The notes under the pieces were generated by a model. It did no database searches. It saw only the letters and a program-made list of their open reading frames with translations, and had not been told where the DNA came from. A program made the position numbers and the translations under genes. Of a DNA stretch of 64,000 bases, positions 33,891 through 43,298 are shown in pieces. Origin of the DNA: Acidobacteriota bacterium (lineage in GTDB: Bacteria > Acidobacteriota > Thermoanaerobaculia > Thermoanaerobaculales > Thermoanaerobaculaceae); contig JACQZW010000024.1 in the NCBI GenBank assembly GCA_016213675.1, positions 62,001 to 126,000 on the forward strand, read 5' to 3'. Numbering within the stretch: the first letter of the stretch is position 1; every line of letters begins with the position of its first letter.

Positions 33891-36883
33891 TCGTGGGCCG
33901 GGGGGTGGCCGGTCGGCTGGCGGTGGCGCTGGGCGTCGTGGCGGCGTCGGTGGGGGCGACCGGCGCGGGCGCCGCGACGATTCTGCACAGCTTCGAGCGG
34001 AGACCGGAGCACCCGTTGGCACCCCTCGTCGCCGACGGCGCGGGCAACCTCTATGGCACGACCTACGAGGGCGGCGCCCTTAACTTCGGCACGGTCTTCA
34101 CGATCAAGACCGATGGCTCGGGCTTCGCGCTGCTGCACGCTTTTTCCGGTGGTGGTGCGGATGGGTCCTACCCCTACGCGGGCCTCGTCACCGACGGCGC
34201 CGGGAACCTATACGGCACGACCCTTGGGGGCGGCCCCTCGAACCTCGGTACCGTCTTCACGATCCAAACCGACGGGTCGGGCTTCGCCCTGCTGCACTCG
34301 TTCGCCGGCGGAGCGGCGGACGGGCGCAACCCCTCTGGGGGCCTCGTCGCCGACGGCGAGGGGAACCTCTACGGCACGACGCAAGGGGGCGGCAACTCGG
34401 ACCTCGGCACCATCTTCACGATCAAGGCCGACGGCTCGGGTTTCGCCGTGCTGCACTCGTTCGCAGGTGGCAGCGTGGACGGAACATCGCCCTATGCGGG
34501 CCTCCTGGTCGGCGGCGCCGGCAACCTGTACGGCACCACCCTCGACGGTGGCGCCTCGAACATGGGCACGATCTTCACGATCACGACTAGCGGCTCGGGG
34601 TTCACCGTGCTGCACTCGTTCGGAGGTGGCGCCGCGGACGGAAGCGATCCCACTGCGGGGCTCCTCGCCGACGGTGGCGGCAACCTCTACGGCACAACCT
34701 ATCAGGGCGGTGCCTCAGACCTCGGCACCGTCTTCACCATCAAGACCAACGGCACGGGCTTTGCGCTGCTGCACTCGTTCGCCGGCCTTCCAGCAGACGG
34801 AAGCTGGCCCTTTGCGGGCCTTGTCACGGACAGCGCAGGGAACCTCTACGGAACAACCTACGACGGTGGCGCTTCTCGCCTCGGCACGGTCTTTACGATC
34901 AAGATCGACGGCTCGAGCTTCGCGTTGCTGCACTCGTTCGCAGATGGCGATGAGAACGGGTCCTACCCCAGGGCGGGCCTCATTACGGACGGCGCCGGGA
35001 ACTCCTACGGCACGACCTCCGAAGGCGGCGCCGCGAACCTGGGCACGGTCTTCACGATCAAGACCGACGGCTCGGGCTTCGCCGTGCTGCACTCGTTCGC
35101 AGGTGGCGACGAGAACGGGTCCTACCCCAGGGCGGGCCTCGTCACGGACGGCGCCGGGAACCTCTACGGCACGACCTACGAGGGCGGCGCCTCGGGCCTG
35201 GGCACGATCTTCACGACCACGGCCGACGGCTCGGGATTCGCCGTGCTGCACTCGTTCGGAGGTGGCGCAAAGGACGGAAGCAATCCCATTGCGGGTCTCG
35301 TCACGGACGGCGCGGGCGGCCTCTACGGTGTGACCTACAGGGGCGCCTGGAACGCGGGTGCGATCTTTACGACCAGGACCGACGGCTCGGGGTTCGCTCT
35401 GTTGCACTCATTCTCCGAGGTGGCCGGGGACGGAAGCTACCCCGTTGCGAGCCTCGTTGCCGACGGCGCCGGGAACCTGTATGGCACGACTGAACAGGGC
35501 GGCGCCTCGGTCTACGGTACCGTCTTCACGATCAAGACTGACGGCTCAGGCTTCGCCCTGCTGCACTCGTTCACTTGGGGGGACGGGGCCTACCCCGACG
35601 CGGGCCTTGTCACCGACGGCGCCGGGAACCTCTACGGCACGACCTTTTGGGGCGGTGCGTCGGACCTCGGCACCGTCTTCACGATCAAGAGCGACGGCTC
35701 GGGGTTCGCGCTGCTGCACTCGTTCGTCGGGGCAGTGGCGGATGGCAGCAACCCCGCTGCAGGCCTGCTCGCCGACGGCGCCGGCAACCTCTTCGGCACG
35801 ACATACGCGGGCGGCGCCTCCAACCGGGGCACGATCTTCACGATCAAGACCGACGGCTCGGGGTTCTCGCTACTGCACGCATTCGCCGGGGGAGCGGCGG
35901 ATGGTAGCGACCCCTCTGCGGGCCTGCTTGCCGGCGGCGCCGGCAACCTCTATGGCACGACCGAAGGTGGCGGTGCCTCGGGCCTCGGCACCGTCTTCAC
36001 GATCAGGACCGACGGCTCGGGGTTCGCCCTGCTGCACGCGTTTGCCGGCTTTCCTTCGGACGGGGGCTCCTGCGTCGGCTCGTTGGTCCGCCGAGGGAAG
36101 GCGCTGTACGGAACAACGAGGTTCGGCGGAGCCCAGGGCGGCGGCACCGTCTTCGCGCTGGTCAACCCGCTGTGGAAGGGGAGCGACACCCCGGGCATCT
36201 ACCGGGACTCGGACCGGCAGTGGTACCTGAAGAACACCAACGCCCCCGGCACCTCGGACCTCGAGTTCCCCTACGGCGACCCCTCGGACCTCGCCGTCGT
36301 CGGCGACTGGGACGGGGACGGGATCGACACCGTCGGCATCTACCGGGGGAACACCTTCTACCTGCGCAACTCCAACACCGCGGGGAACGCCGACCTCGTC
36401 GTCGAGTTCGGCGCCCCCGGGGATGTGCCGATCGCGGGGGACTGGGACGGGGACGGCCTCGACACCATCGGCGTCTACCGGCCGGGCGACGCCGCGTGGT
36501 TCCTCAAGAACAGCAACGCCGGCGGGGCGCCGGACCTCTCGTTCACCTACGGCCTCACCGACGAAACCCCCGTCGTCGGCGATTGGAACGCCGACGGCAT
36601 CGACACTGTGGGCATCTTCCGGGCCTCCGACCGGCAGTGGTACCTCCACAACACCAACGCCTCCGGCGACGCCGAGCTCGTCTTCCCGTACGGCGACCCG
36701 GCCACCGACGTCCCCATCGTCGGCGACTGGGACAACGACGGCACCGACACCGTGGGCGTCTACAGACCGGCACAGGGCGAGTGGTTCCTCAAGAACACCA
36801 ACGCCGCCGGCAACGCCGACCTCAACTTCACCTACGGCATCCTGAACGAGAAGCCGGTCGTGGGGGACTGGGACGGGAACTGA
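33857..36883 (+). CDS. GloVer-type tandem-repeat secreted protein with GDWDGDG module
   Basis: 1008 aa and a paralogue of the gene before it over its full length. It has an N-terminal hydrophobic segment (AGRLAVALGVVAASVGATGA), 13 GloVer units of 53 residues, then the WKGSDTPGIYRDSDRQW junction and five GDWDGDG repeats, ending KPVVGDWDGN and TGA. At DNA level the repeats keep an exact 159-bp period; units near 34930 and 35089 are nearly identical, a sign of recent duplication or gene conversion. GGAGACGAGCG precedes the ATG. The ~60 bp upstream resemble the upstream region of the previous gene, so the whole unit was duplicated. Confidence 0.85.
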   Translation: MSRVEVGASAMIVGRGVAGRLAVALGVVAASVGATGAGAATILHSFERRPEHPLAPLVADGAGNLYGTTYEGGALNFGTVFTIKTDGSGFALLHAFSGGGADGSYPYAGLVTDGAGNLYGTTLGGGPSNLGTVFTIQTDGSGFALLHSFAGGAADGRNPSGGLVADGEGNLYGTTQGGGNSDLGTIFTIKADGSGFAVLHSFAGGSVDGTSPYAGLLVGGAGNLYGTTLDGGASNMGTIFTITTSGSGFTVLHSFGGGAADGSDPTAGLLADGGGNLYGTTYQGGASDLGTVFTIKTNGTGFALLHSFAGLPADGSWPFAGLVTDSAGNLYGTTYDGGASRLGTVFTIKIDGSSFALLHSFADGDENGSYPRAGLITDGAGNSYGTTSEGGAANLGTVFTIKTDGSGFAVLHSFAGGDENGSYPRAGLVTDGAGNLYGTTYEGGASGLGTIFTTTADGSGFAVLHSFGGGAKDGSNPIAGLVTDGAGGLYGVTYRGAWNAGAIFTTRTDGSGFALLHSFSEVAGDGSYPVASLVADGAGNLYGTTEQGGASVYGTVFTIKTDGSGFALLHSFTWGDGAYPDAGLVTDGAGNLYGTTFWGGASDLGTVFTIKSDGSGFALLHSFVGAVADGSNPAAGLLADGAGNLFGTTYAGGASNRGTIFTIKTDGSGFSLLHAFAGGAADGSDPSAGLLAGGAGNLYGTTEGGGASGLGTVFTIRTDGSGFALLHAFAGFPSDGGSCVGSLVRRGKALYGTTRFGGAQGGGTVFALVNPLWKGSDTPGIYRDSDRQWYLKNTNAPGTSDLEFPYGDPSDLAVVGDWDGDGIDTVGIYRGNTFYLRNSNTAGNADLVVEFGAPGDVPIAGDWDGDGLDTIGVYRPGDAAWFLKNSNAGGAPDLSFTYGLTDETPVVGDWNADGIDTVGIFRASDRQWYLHNTNASGDAELVFPYGDPATDVPIVGDWDNDGTDTVGVYRPAQGEWFLKNTNAAGNADLNFTYGILNEKPVVGDWDGN
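34022..36060 (+). repeat. 159-bp tandem repeat array inside the GloVer gene
   Basis: About 13 head-to-tail units. The phrase TGCTGCAC recurs at 34131, 34290, 34449 and 34608, exactly 159 bp apart. One unit near 35563 is shorter by a few codons. The same period is kept in the paralogue at about 30885-32930. Confidence 0.85.
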
Positions 36884-37040
36884 CGAGGCAAGGGAGAGGG
36901 TAGAGGGGAGAGCGAAGAACCCCCCGCCCGGCCAAGCCCAGACGTCGCGGGGCGTGAGGCCGTGAGCGGCGCGATAGGCCAAGAGACGTGATGGCCCGCG
37001 AACACTGGCCGGGCCATCGGCCGACCGGCCGGTATGCCGG

Positions 37041-39110
37041 TCAGGCGGCCGTCGGCTCGGCGGCTTCGACGCGGTTGCGACCGGCGAGCTTGGCGCGGTA
37101 GAGCGCGGCGTCGGCGGCGCGGACGAGGTCGTCCCGGGTCATGCCGTGGTCGGGGAAGACGGCGATGCCGAGCGACACGGTCGTCGGTCCGGTGTCGCCC
37201 GGGAGCTGGACCTCGAGGCCGCGCACGAGGTTGCGCACCTCCTCGGCCCGCTGCCGGGTGACCTCGAGCGGCGCTTCGGGGAGGATGAGCGTGAACTCGT
37301 CGCCGCCGTAGCGACAGGCCACGTCGTCGCCGCGGAACCGGGTGGCGAGGAACGCGCCGAGCTGGCGGACCAGCGCGTCCCCGGCGGCATGCCCGAGGGT
37401 GTCGTTGAAGCGCTTGAAGTGGTCGACGTCGAGCATGATCAGCCCGAGCCGCCGGCCGGACCGCCTGGCCCGGAGCAGCTCGCGGTCCAGGGTCTCCTCC
37501 ATGTAGCGCCGGTTGTACAGCCCGGTGAGGGCGTCGCGGATCGACTGGTCCTGCAGCGTCTCCCGCAGCCTGAGGTTGGCGAGCGACAGGGCGAGCTGCT
37601 CGGCCACGGTGACCGCCAGGCGCTGGCGCGACTGGGCGTGGCGGTCGGCGTCCTCCCCGTCTGTCGCGTCGCACGGCAGGTACTGCAGGTGGATCAGGCC
37701 GAGGACCTCGCCCAGGGCCGTGAGCGGGACGCAGAGCTGGCACGGCCCGGCGCTCGCGCCGAGGTGCTGGCAGGAGGGCCCGGTGGCAGGGCCGTGAACC
37801 AGGTGGACCCGACCGCGGCGCAGCGCCCAGCACTGGGCGGTCGAGAAGACCCGCTCGGTGGCGGAGGTGTCGCCCCACGCGGCGATCCGCTCGACGAGGC
37901 CCGGCGAGGTGGCGAGGACGTAGACCGCACCGGTGTCTCCGGCGAAGAGGGTCTCGGCGTAGCGGGCGATCACGTCGTGGGCCTCGCCGAGGGTGTGGCA
38001 CGCCTGGAGCATCTCGCCCATCTCGCCGAGCAGGCTCATCTCGCGGTTGCGCTCCTCGAGCTCCCTGACCCAGCGGCGGAGCTGCTCGTTGGCACGCCGC
38101 ACCGCCGCCTCGGCCGCCTTGCGCTCGGTGATGTCGCGCACGAAGACGGTGAGGAAGGCCTCGTCGCCCGCGCGCCAGCTCGCCAGGGAGTACTCGAGGG
38201 GGAACTCGCTGCCGTCGCGGCGGAGACCGTACGACTCGTAGGTCTTCCCCGAGGGCGGCGGCAAGCCCGCGAGCAGCCGCTCCTGGGCCCGCCGGTAGGC
38301 CCTGGCGTAACGCTCCGGCATCAGCATCGAGAGCGGCCTGCCGGCCGCGTCCTGCTCGCGGTGGCCGAACATCGCCGCCGCACCGCGGTTCCAGGCGACG
38401 ATCGTCCCCCGGCTGTCGGCGGTGATGATCGCCTCCTCGGCCGAGGTGACGACGGTGCGGAAGCGCTGCTCGCTCTCCGCGAGGGCGCGGGATTGCTCCT
38501 CGATCTGCTCCTGGTCGCGCTGGTGGATCGTGGTGGCGACGACGATGAGGGCGCCGACGGCGATGCTGAAGAGGACGGCCATCACCACGTTGGGGAAGAA
38601 GAGGTCGGGCAGGAACGCCGGGAGCAGCAGGATGCCGGCGATGGTGGACACGAAGACTGCGACGGTGGTGCGGGTGGAGAGGAACAGGCCGGAGACCAGC
38701 ACGCCGAGGATGGTGAACGCGAGGAGCATCGGCGCCTCGGGCATGATGATCACCGAGACGAACGTCGAGGCGATGACGATCCCGACCGTGAGCGCGGCGG
38801 CGGCGGTGAAGTGCCTGGTGCGGCTGAGCCCGTAGGCGAAGGGGACCAGGGTCACGAGCACGAGGGTGATCGGGACGAACAGCTCGGTGGCCCCGTGCGC
38901 CAGCGGGTTGAGCCCGAGCGACGCGAGGATGAGCGCGACCATCCCGAGCAGCATCGGGATGACGAGCAGCGTCGACAGCAGTCGCGCGCGCCGGCGCTGC
39001 TCGGGCTCGCGGATCGACTCCGGAGGCTCGATGAGGCGCCGGCGCACGTTGGCCGGATGCCACGTCTCGGGCACCGCAAGGCGGCGCCGCGTCGCGCTGT
39101 CGTCGGTCAC
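37041..39110 (-). CDS. Membrane-bound PAS-GAF diguanylate cyclase (GGDEF)
   Basis: 689 aa. About six membrane helices occupy residues 30-200 (a MASE-like sensor), followed by a PAS domain (RFRTVVTSAEEAIITADSRG), a coiled coil, a GAF domain (LAGDTGAVYVLATSPGLVER region), and a C-terminal GGDEF domain. The active site GGDEF is at residues 602-606 with DVDHFKRFND before it; an RxxD inhibitory site (RGDD) sits just upstream, so product inhibition by c-di-GMP is expected. It makes c-di-GMP in response to membrane and ligand signals. The GTG start at 39110 follows GGGGGGAC; longer frames lack coding character. Confidence 0.9.
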   Translation of the reverse strand: MTDDSATRRRLAVPETWHPANVRRRLIEPPESIREPEQRRRARLLSTLLVIPMLLGMVALILASLGLNPLAHGATELFVPITLVLVTLVPFAYGLSRTRHFTAAAALTVGIVIASTFVSVIIMPEAPMLLAFTILGVLVSGLFLSTRTTVAVFVSTIAGILLLPAFLPDLFFPNVVMAVLFSIAVGALIVVATTIHQRDQEQIEEQSRALAESEQRFRTVVTSAEEAIITADSRGTIVAWNRGAAAMFGHREQDAAGRPLSMLMPERYARAYRRAQERLLAGLPPPSGKTYESYGLRRDGSEFPLEYSLASWRAGDEAFLTVFVRDITERKAAEAAVRRANEQLRRWVRELEERNREMSLLGEMGEMLQACHTLGEAHDVIARYAETLFAGDTGAVYVLATSPGLVERIAAWGDTSATERVFSTAQCWALRRGRVHLVHGPATGPSCQHLGASAGPCQLCVPLTALGEVLGLIHLQYLPCDATDGEDADRHAQSRQRLAVTVAEQLALSLANLRLRETLQDQSIRDALTGLYNRRYMEETLDRELLRARRSGRRLGLIMLDVDHFKRFNDTLGHAAGDALVRQLGAFLATRFRGDDVACRYGGDEFTLILPEAPLEVTRQRAEEVRNLVRGLEVQLPGDTGPTTVSLGIAVFPDHGMTRDDLVRAADAALYRAKLAGRNRVEAAEPTAA

Positions 39111-39211
39111 GTCGTGTCCCCCCGGGTAGGCGCCCCACACGAGACTAACAACGCGGGCGCCGCGAGCATTGCGATCCCGGTCACGTGCCTGCCCGCCAGG
39201 GACGGCACGCC

Positions 39212-41803
39212 TCAGCGCACGCCCGACACGAGGTAGAGCCGGTTGAGCCGGCGCGTGTAGGTGCCGACGACGGTGCGACCGTCCAGGGAGACCACGGCGC
39301 CGGGGAACGCGGCCTGCAGGCCCGCCGGGTCCGGGGAGGGCAGCTCGGTCCACAGGTCGCGCCGGCCGGTTGCGCGGTCGACCCGGTAGACGCGCAGGGG
39401 GACCTCGCGCCGGGTGACGAAGAGCTCCCGGCCGTCCGCGCTGAAGTGGACCACCTCGTCGCCGACCTCGACGCCGGGGATCCCGCGCTCCGGACCCCCG
39501 TCCAACGGGAACAGCGACACCCGGCCGGCCCGATCGAGCAGCGCGGCACTCTTACCATCGGGCGTGACCGCGATCCTGCGGGCGGCGCCGACCCCCTCCG
39601 CCGTGAACGGACGCCACGAGCCGCTGGCGGGATCGATCGTGTAGCCCCGCCTCCCGTGTCCCGGCTCGCTGGCCACGGCCACGAGGCCACGGCCGTCCGG
39701 GAGCCAGCTCACGACGTCGACGGCGCGGCCGCCCACCCCGACGGTGCGCGGCTGGCCGGCGCCGAGGGGATAGAGCACGATCCGGGTCTCGGGGCCGTAG
39801 ACCAGCGCGGCGGCGATCCTCCCGTCCGGCGACAGGTCGCGGGCGGAACCCTCGCCGAGCCGGACCGCGGGCGAGCCGTCGGTGCCGCGGACGAGGACCG
39901 TGTAGGTCTGCCCGCAACTGTCGCCCGCGCACTCGAGCAGGACCTGGCGGCCATCGTCCGAGACGTCGATCGCGAACGAGTACGAGAGCCACGACAGGTC
40001 GCGCGGCTGCGTGTCGCCCGGGAGCTTGGCGAGGACCTGGACCGTGCGCGTCTGCGACGCCACGAGCAGACGGCCGTCCGGCGCCACGTCCTGCAGGAAG
40101 AGCCCGGTCGGACCGGTGAGGAGCTGCCGGGTGCGCCCTTTGAGGTCCACGGCGTAGACGCTGTGGGGCGTGACGCCGTCGTACGCCGAGAAGAAGAGCT
40201 CGTCCGACGATGGGGCCCAGGAGAGGCCCTGCGCGCCGCTCCACTCGCCCCCGACGGCGCGCCGGGTGCGTGAGGCCAAGTCGAGGATCGCCACGCTGCC
40301 CCGGTCATCGCCGTCGACCGGGTGGTCGATGAAGGCGATGCGCCGTCCGTCCGCGGAGAGGCGGGGATGGCTGATCCAGCCGGCGGTCTGGTAGATGACC
40401 GTGCCCACCGGGTACTCGAGGCGCTTCCCGCTCGCCGTCCAGCGCACCACCGCCAACTCCGAGCCGTCCGGGGCCCAGTCGGCGGCCAGGACGTCGTCCG
40501 CCACCTGGCGCGGCGCCGCGCCGAGCATGGGCACGCGACCCAGCGTCCCGCGCCCCATCCACCCGTTGAGCTGGTAGCCCAGGGCGATGGCGAGCTCGCC
40601 GGTCGAGGACACCGCGAGTAGGTTGGCGTCCGGCAGCTCCAACGAGGTCGTGTCCGGGCTGCCCGGCCTGGTCCAGAAGAGCCGGAAGGGACCGCCGTCC
40701 CAGGCGGCGCCGTAGACGACCGTCTGACCGTCCGGCCCGAAGCGGGCACCGTCCACGATGCCGCGCCCGAACGACACGGTCTGGTAGGAGATCTTCGCTT
40801 GAGCCCTCGCGCCGGGCGCCTGCTCGACCGTGGTGCCGAGCCAGAACGCCGCCGCCGCGAGCGCCGCCCCGGTCATGACGAAACCCGCCCGGCGCAGTCG
40901 GCGCGCCCAGCCGACCCGAGCCTTCGGCACCGCGTTCGCGGCCCAGGTCGAGGCCTCGCCCTGGGTCGACAGGTCGAAGACCACGTCGCGCATCGACTGG
41001 AAGCGCCGTGCGGGGTCCTTCTCCAGGCAGTGCGTGACGATGCGCCCGATGGCCGGCGGGAATCGGCCGCCGGAGACCGGCAGGTCGGGCGGGTCGTCGC
41101 GCAGGATCAGGGCCATGGTCTCGATGGCGCTCACGCCTGCAAAGGCCCGCCTGCCGGCGAGCATCTCGTAGAGGATGCAGCCGAGCGCGAAGATGTCCGC
41201 GCGGTGGTCGACGTCCTGCCCCTGCAACTGCTCCGGCGCCATGTAGCCGACCGTGCCGAGGACGAGGCCGGGGCAGGTGGCGTCGACCTGGGTCGCGAGG
41301 GCGTCGCGCCCCGTGTCCAGCGGCGGGAGGACCTTGGCCAGGCCGAAGTCGAGGATCTTGATCCGGTCGCCCCGCGTGAGCACGATGTTCTCGGGCTTGA
41401 GGTCGCGGTGGACGATCCCGCGGTCGTGGGCCGCCGCGACCCCCTCGGCGATCTGGGTCGCCCAGCCGATCGCCTGGGCCGCCGAGATACCGCCACGATC
41501 GAGCCGTTCCCGCAGCGTCTCGCCTTCCAGCAGCTCCATGATCGCGAAGGCGGTCCCGTTGATGCGCCCGAAGTCATAGATTCCCATGATGTTGGGATGC
41601 GAGAGCGAGGCCACGGCCTTGGCCTCGCGCTCGAAGCGGGCGAGCGACGAGGGGTCGTCCGCCAGCTCGGAGGGCAGCACCTTCAACGCGACGTCACGGT
41701 CCAGCTTGTGGTCGCGGGCGCGGTACACCTCCCCCATGCCGCCGGCACCTAGGGGGGCGAGAGTCTCGTAGGGACCGAGTCGCGTGCCTGCACTGACCGC
41801 CAT
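39212..41803 (-). CDS. Ser/Thr protein kinase with WD40/TolB-type propeller
   Basis: 863 aa. The kinase domain (residues ~10-275) has the Gly loop GAGGMGEVY, Lys in VALKVLP, catalytic HRDLKPEN (His132-Arg-Asp134), DFG in ILDFGLAK, and YMAPEQL. One membrane helix follows (VMTGAALAAAAFWLG, near residue 305), then a ~540-residue extracytoplasmic beta-propeller with TolB/PD40-like repeats such as RLSADGRRIAFID and GPDGQTVVYGA. This kinase-helix-propeller design is very common in Acidobacteriota. It likely senses an outside cue and phosphorylates cytoplasmic targets. The start at ATG 41803 was preferred to TTG 41818. Confidence 0.9.
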   Translation of the reverse strand: MAVSAGTRLGPYETLAPLGAGGMGEVYRARDHKLDRDVALKVLPSELADDPSSLARFEREAKAVASLSHPNIMGIYDFGRINGTAFAIMELLEGETLRERLDRGGISAAQAIGWATQIAEGVAAAHDRGIVHRDLKPENIVLTRGDRIKILDFGLAKVLPPLDTGRDALATQVDATCPGLVLGTVGYMAPEQLQGQDVDHRADIFALGCILYEMLAGRRAFAGVSAIETMALILRDDPPDLPVSGGRFPPAIGRIVTHCLEKDPARRFQSMRDVVFDLSTQGEASTWAANAVPKARVGWARRLRRAGFVMTGAALAAAAFWLGTTVEQAPGARAQAKISYQTVSFGRGIVDGARFGPDGQTVVYGAAWDGGPFRLFWTRPGSPDTTSLELPDANLLAVSSTGELAIALGYQLNGWMGRGTLGRVPMLGAAPRQVADDVLAADWAPDGSELAVVRWTASGKRLEYPVGTVIYQTAGWISHPRLSADGRRIAFIDHPVDGDDRGSVAILDLASRTRRAVGGEWSGAQGLSWAPSSDELFFSAYDGVTPHSVYAVDLKGRTRQLLTGPTGLFLQDVAPDGRLLVASQTRTVQVLAKLPGDTQPRDLSWLSYSFAIDVSDDGRQVLLECAGDSCGQTYTVLVRGTDGSPAVRLGEGSARDLSPDGRIAAALVYGPETRIVLYPLGAGQPRTVGVGGRAVDVVSWLPDGRGLVAVASEPGHGRRGYTIDPASGSWRPFTAEGVGAARRIAVTPDGKSAALLDRAGRVSLFPLDGGPERGIPGVEVGDEVVHFSADGRELFVTRREVPLRVYRVDRATGRRDLWTELPSPDPAGLQAAFPGAVVSLDGRTVVGTYTRRLNRLYLVSGVR

Positions 41804-41845
41804 GGGCTTCCAGGCCAACCGGAGCGGTCGTGCGGCGATTCCGGC

Positions 41846-42682
41846 CTACTGCTTGACGAGCTCGACGCGGCGGTTCTTCGCCCGCCCCTCGTCGGTGTCG
41901 TTCGACGCCACCGGCGCGGTGGGGCCGTCGCCGAAGGGCAGCAGTCGCGACGCGGCGATCCCGTGGGTCTGCACGAGCGCCTGGACGACCGCGGCGGCGC
42001 GGGCCTGGGAGAGCTTCACGTTCGACTCCAGGCCGCCGACGCTGTCGGTGTGGCCGACGACGTAGAGCTTGAGCGCCGGGTCGCCCTGGAGCAGCGTGGC
42101 GATCTCCGCGATCGCCTGCTTCGACTCGGGCTTGAGGTCGGACTTACCCGAGTCGAAGTAGATCCCGTAGACGGCCGCGTGGCCGGTGCTGCGGAGGTCG
42201 TTCGAGAAGGCGGCCGCGTCGGCGACGACCGACTGGGTCATCGCCTCCCTCTGAACGATCTTCAGGCCGTACTTGCCGGTGAACTCGGCCCCCACCTCGA
42301 TCCAGAACTCCTTGCCGCCCTGGTTCAGGCGCAGCGTCTCGCGGCTCTTCTCCGCGTACACGAGCGTGCCGCCGAGCCCCTTGATCGCGTTCTCGTAGTT
42401 GCGCAGGATCTGCAGCTCGCTCGGCTTCTCCTTGGCCGTGGCCTGGGGGTAGTACGAGATCTGCCAGACCCGGCCCTCCACCTGCTCGGTCTTCTTGGCC
42501 GGGCCGACGAGGAAGGCGTGGGCGTCGAACTCCTTCTGCGTGCAGTGATGGATCCAGGAGTTGGGCATCCGGGTGAGCAGCGGGTGGTCGGTGCAGCCGG
42601 TGGCGTCCTTCTGCTGGGCGAGGACGCCGGCAGCGGTCGACAGGAAGGCGACGGTCAGCAGCAGGCGCGCGGTCTTCTTCAC
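41846..42682 (-). CDS. OmpA-family protein
   Basis: 278 aa with a signal peptide (MKKTARLLLTVAFLSTAAGV). The C-terminal OmpA domain (about 165-275) has VVGHTDSVGG, LSQARAAAVVQALV and GRAKNRRVEL, the peptidoglycan-binding signature with the key Asp and Arg. The N-terminal ~140 residues (DHPLLTRMPNSWIHHC onward) form a separate domain found with OmpA in other bacteria. It should tie the outer membrane to the cell wall. The GTG start at 42682 follows AAGGAG. Confidence 0.9.
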   Translation of the reverse strand: MKKTARLLLTVAFLSTAAGVLAQQKDATGCTDHPLLTRMPNSWIHHCTQKEFDAHAFLVGPAKKTEQVEGRVWQISYYPQATAKEKPSELQILRNYENAIKGLGGTLVYAEKSRETLRLNQGGKEFWIEVGAEFTGKYGLKIVQREAMTQSVVADAAAFSNDLRSTGHAAVYGIYFDSGKSDLKPESKQAIAEIATLLQGDPALKLYVVGHTDSVGGLESNVKLSQARAAAVVQALVQTHGIAASRLLPFGDGPTAPVASNDTDEGRAKNRRVELVKQ

Positions 42683-42776
42683 GGGTGGCTCCTTCGGGAT
42701 GGGGCGCGAGCCTCCATCGGCTCGGATGCTAGCACCGCGCGGCGCCGCGGCGCGCGCGTCGTGGGTCGCGACCGTG

Positions 42777-43199
42777 TCATCGGCCGTCCGAGGCGGGCGC
42801 GGCCGCGCGTCGCCGGTGGTCGAGGCTCCACCGTCCCCCGCCGCGACAGGCGACGTAGAGGAACAGCACCGAGTACAGCAATGCGAGCTCACCCTGGTTC
42901 ACCCCGGGGAAGAACCGCGCACCGAGGTCGAGCTTCCAGTGGAACTGGAGGTACGCGACCGCCATCGTCCCGCTGGCGAGGAACGCCGCCCAGCTCGTGA
43001 AGGCGCCGGCGGCGATCGCGAGCCCGGCGACGAGCTCGATGATCCCGCCGAACCAGAGCTGCGAGCCGACCGGCGGCTGGAACTCCGTCAGCACCCCGGA
43101 CAGCTTCTGGAAGCCGTGGAAGGCGAACATGATCCCCGCCACGGTACGAACGAGCGCGTAGGCGGCGTCGGTCCTGGGTTGGAGGAATCGGGTCAGCAT
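42777..43199 (-). CDS. DoxX-family membrane protein
   Basis: 140 aa with four membrane helices. The first block (ALVRTVAGIMFAFHGFQKL) and GGIIELVAGLAIAAG are DoxX hallmarks. Members appear in thiosulfate oxidation or redox-stress complexes, but most have no assigned role. The start at 43199 has GGGGGAG upstream. It is followed on the same strand by the OmpA gene. Confidence 0.88.
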   Translation of the reverse strand: MLTRFLQPRTDAAYALVRTVAGIMFAFHGFQKLSGVLTEFQPPVGSQLWFGGIIELVAGLAIAAGAFTSWAAFLASGTMAVAYLQFHWKLDLGARFFPGVNQGELALLYSVLFLYVACRGGGRWSLDHRRRAAAPASDGR

Positions 43200-43298
43200 G
43201 GTCTGGGCTCCCCCGCGAGCATCCCCGGGGCGACCCGTCTGCTCGCGGTACTGACGAGAACCACGCGGTGGGCGTGCTGCTTCCCCGTGGGGGGCGGG

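Noticed and set aside
34022-36060. Regular repeats considered as a CRISPR array
   Set aside because: Units are 159 bp, in frame, and encode 53-residue GloVer repeats; there are no unique spacers.
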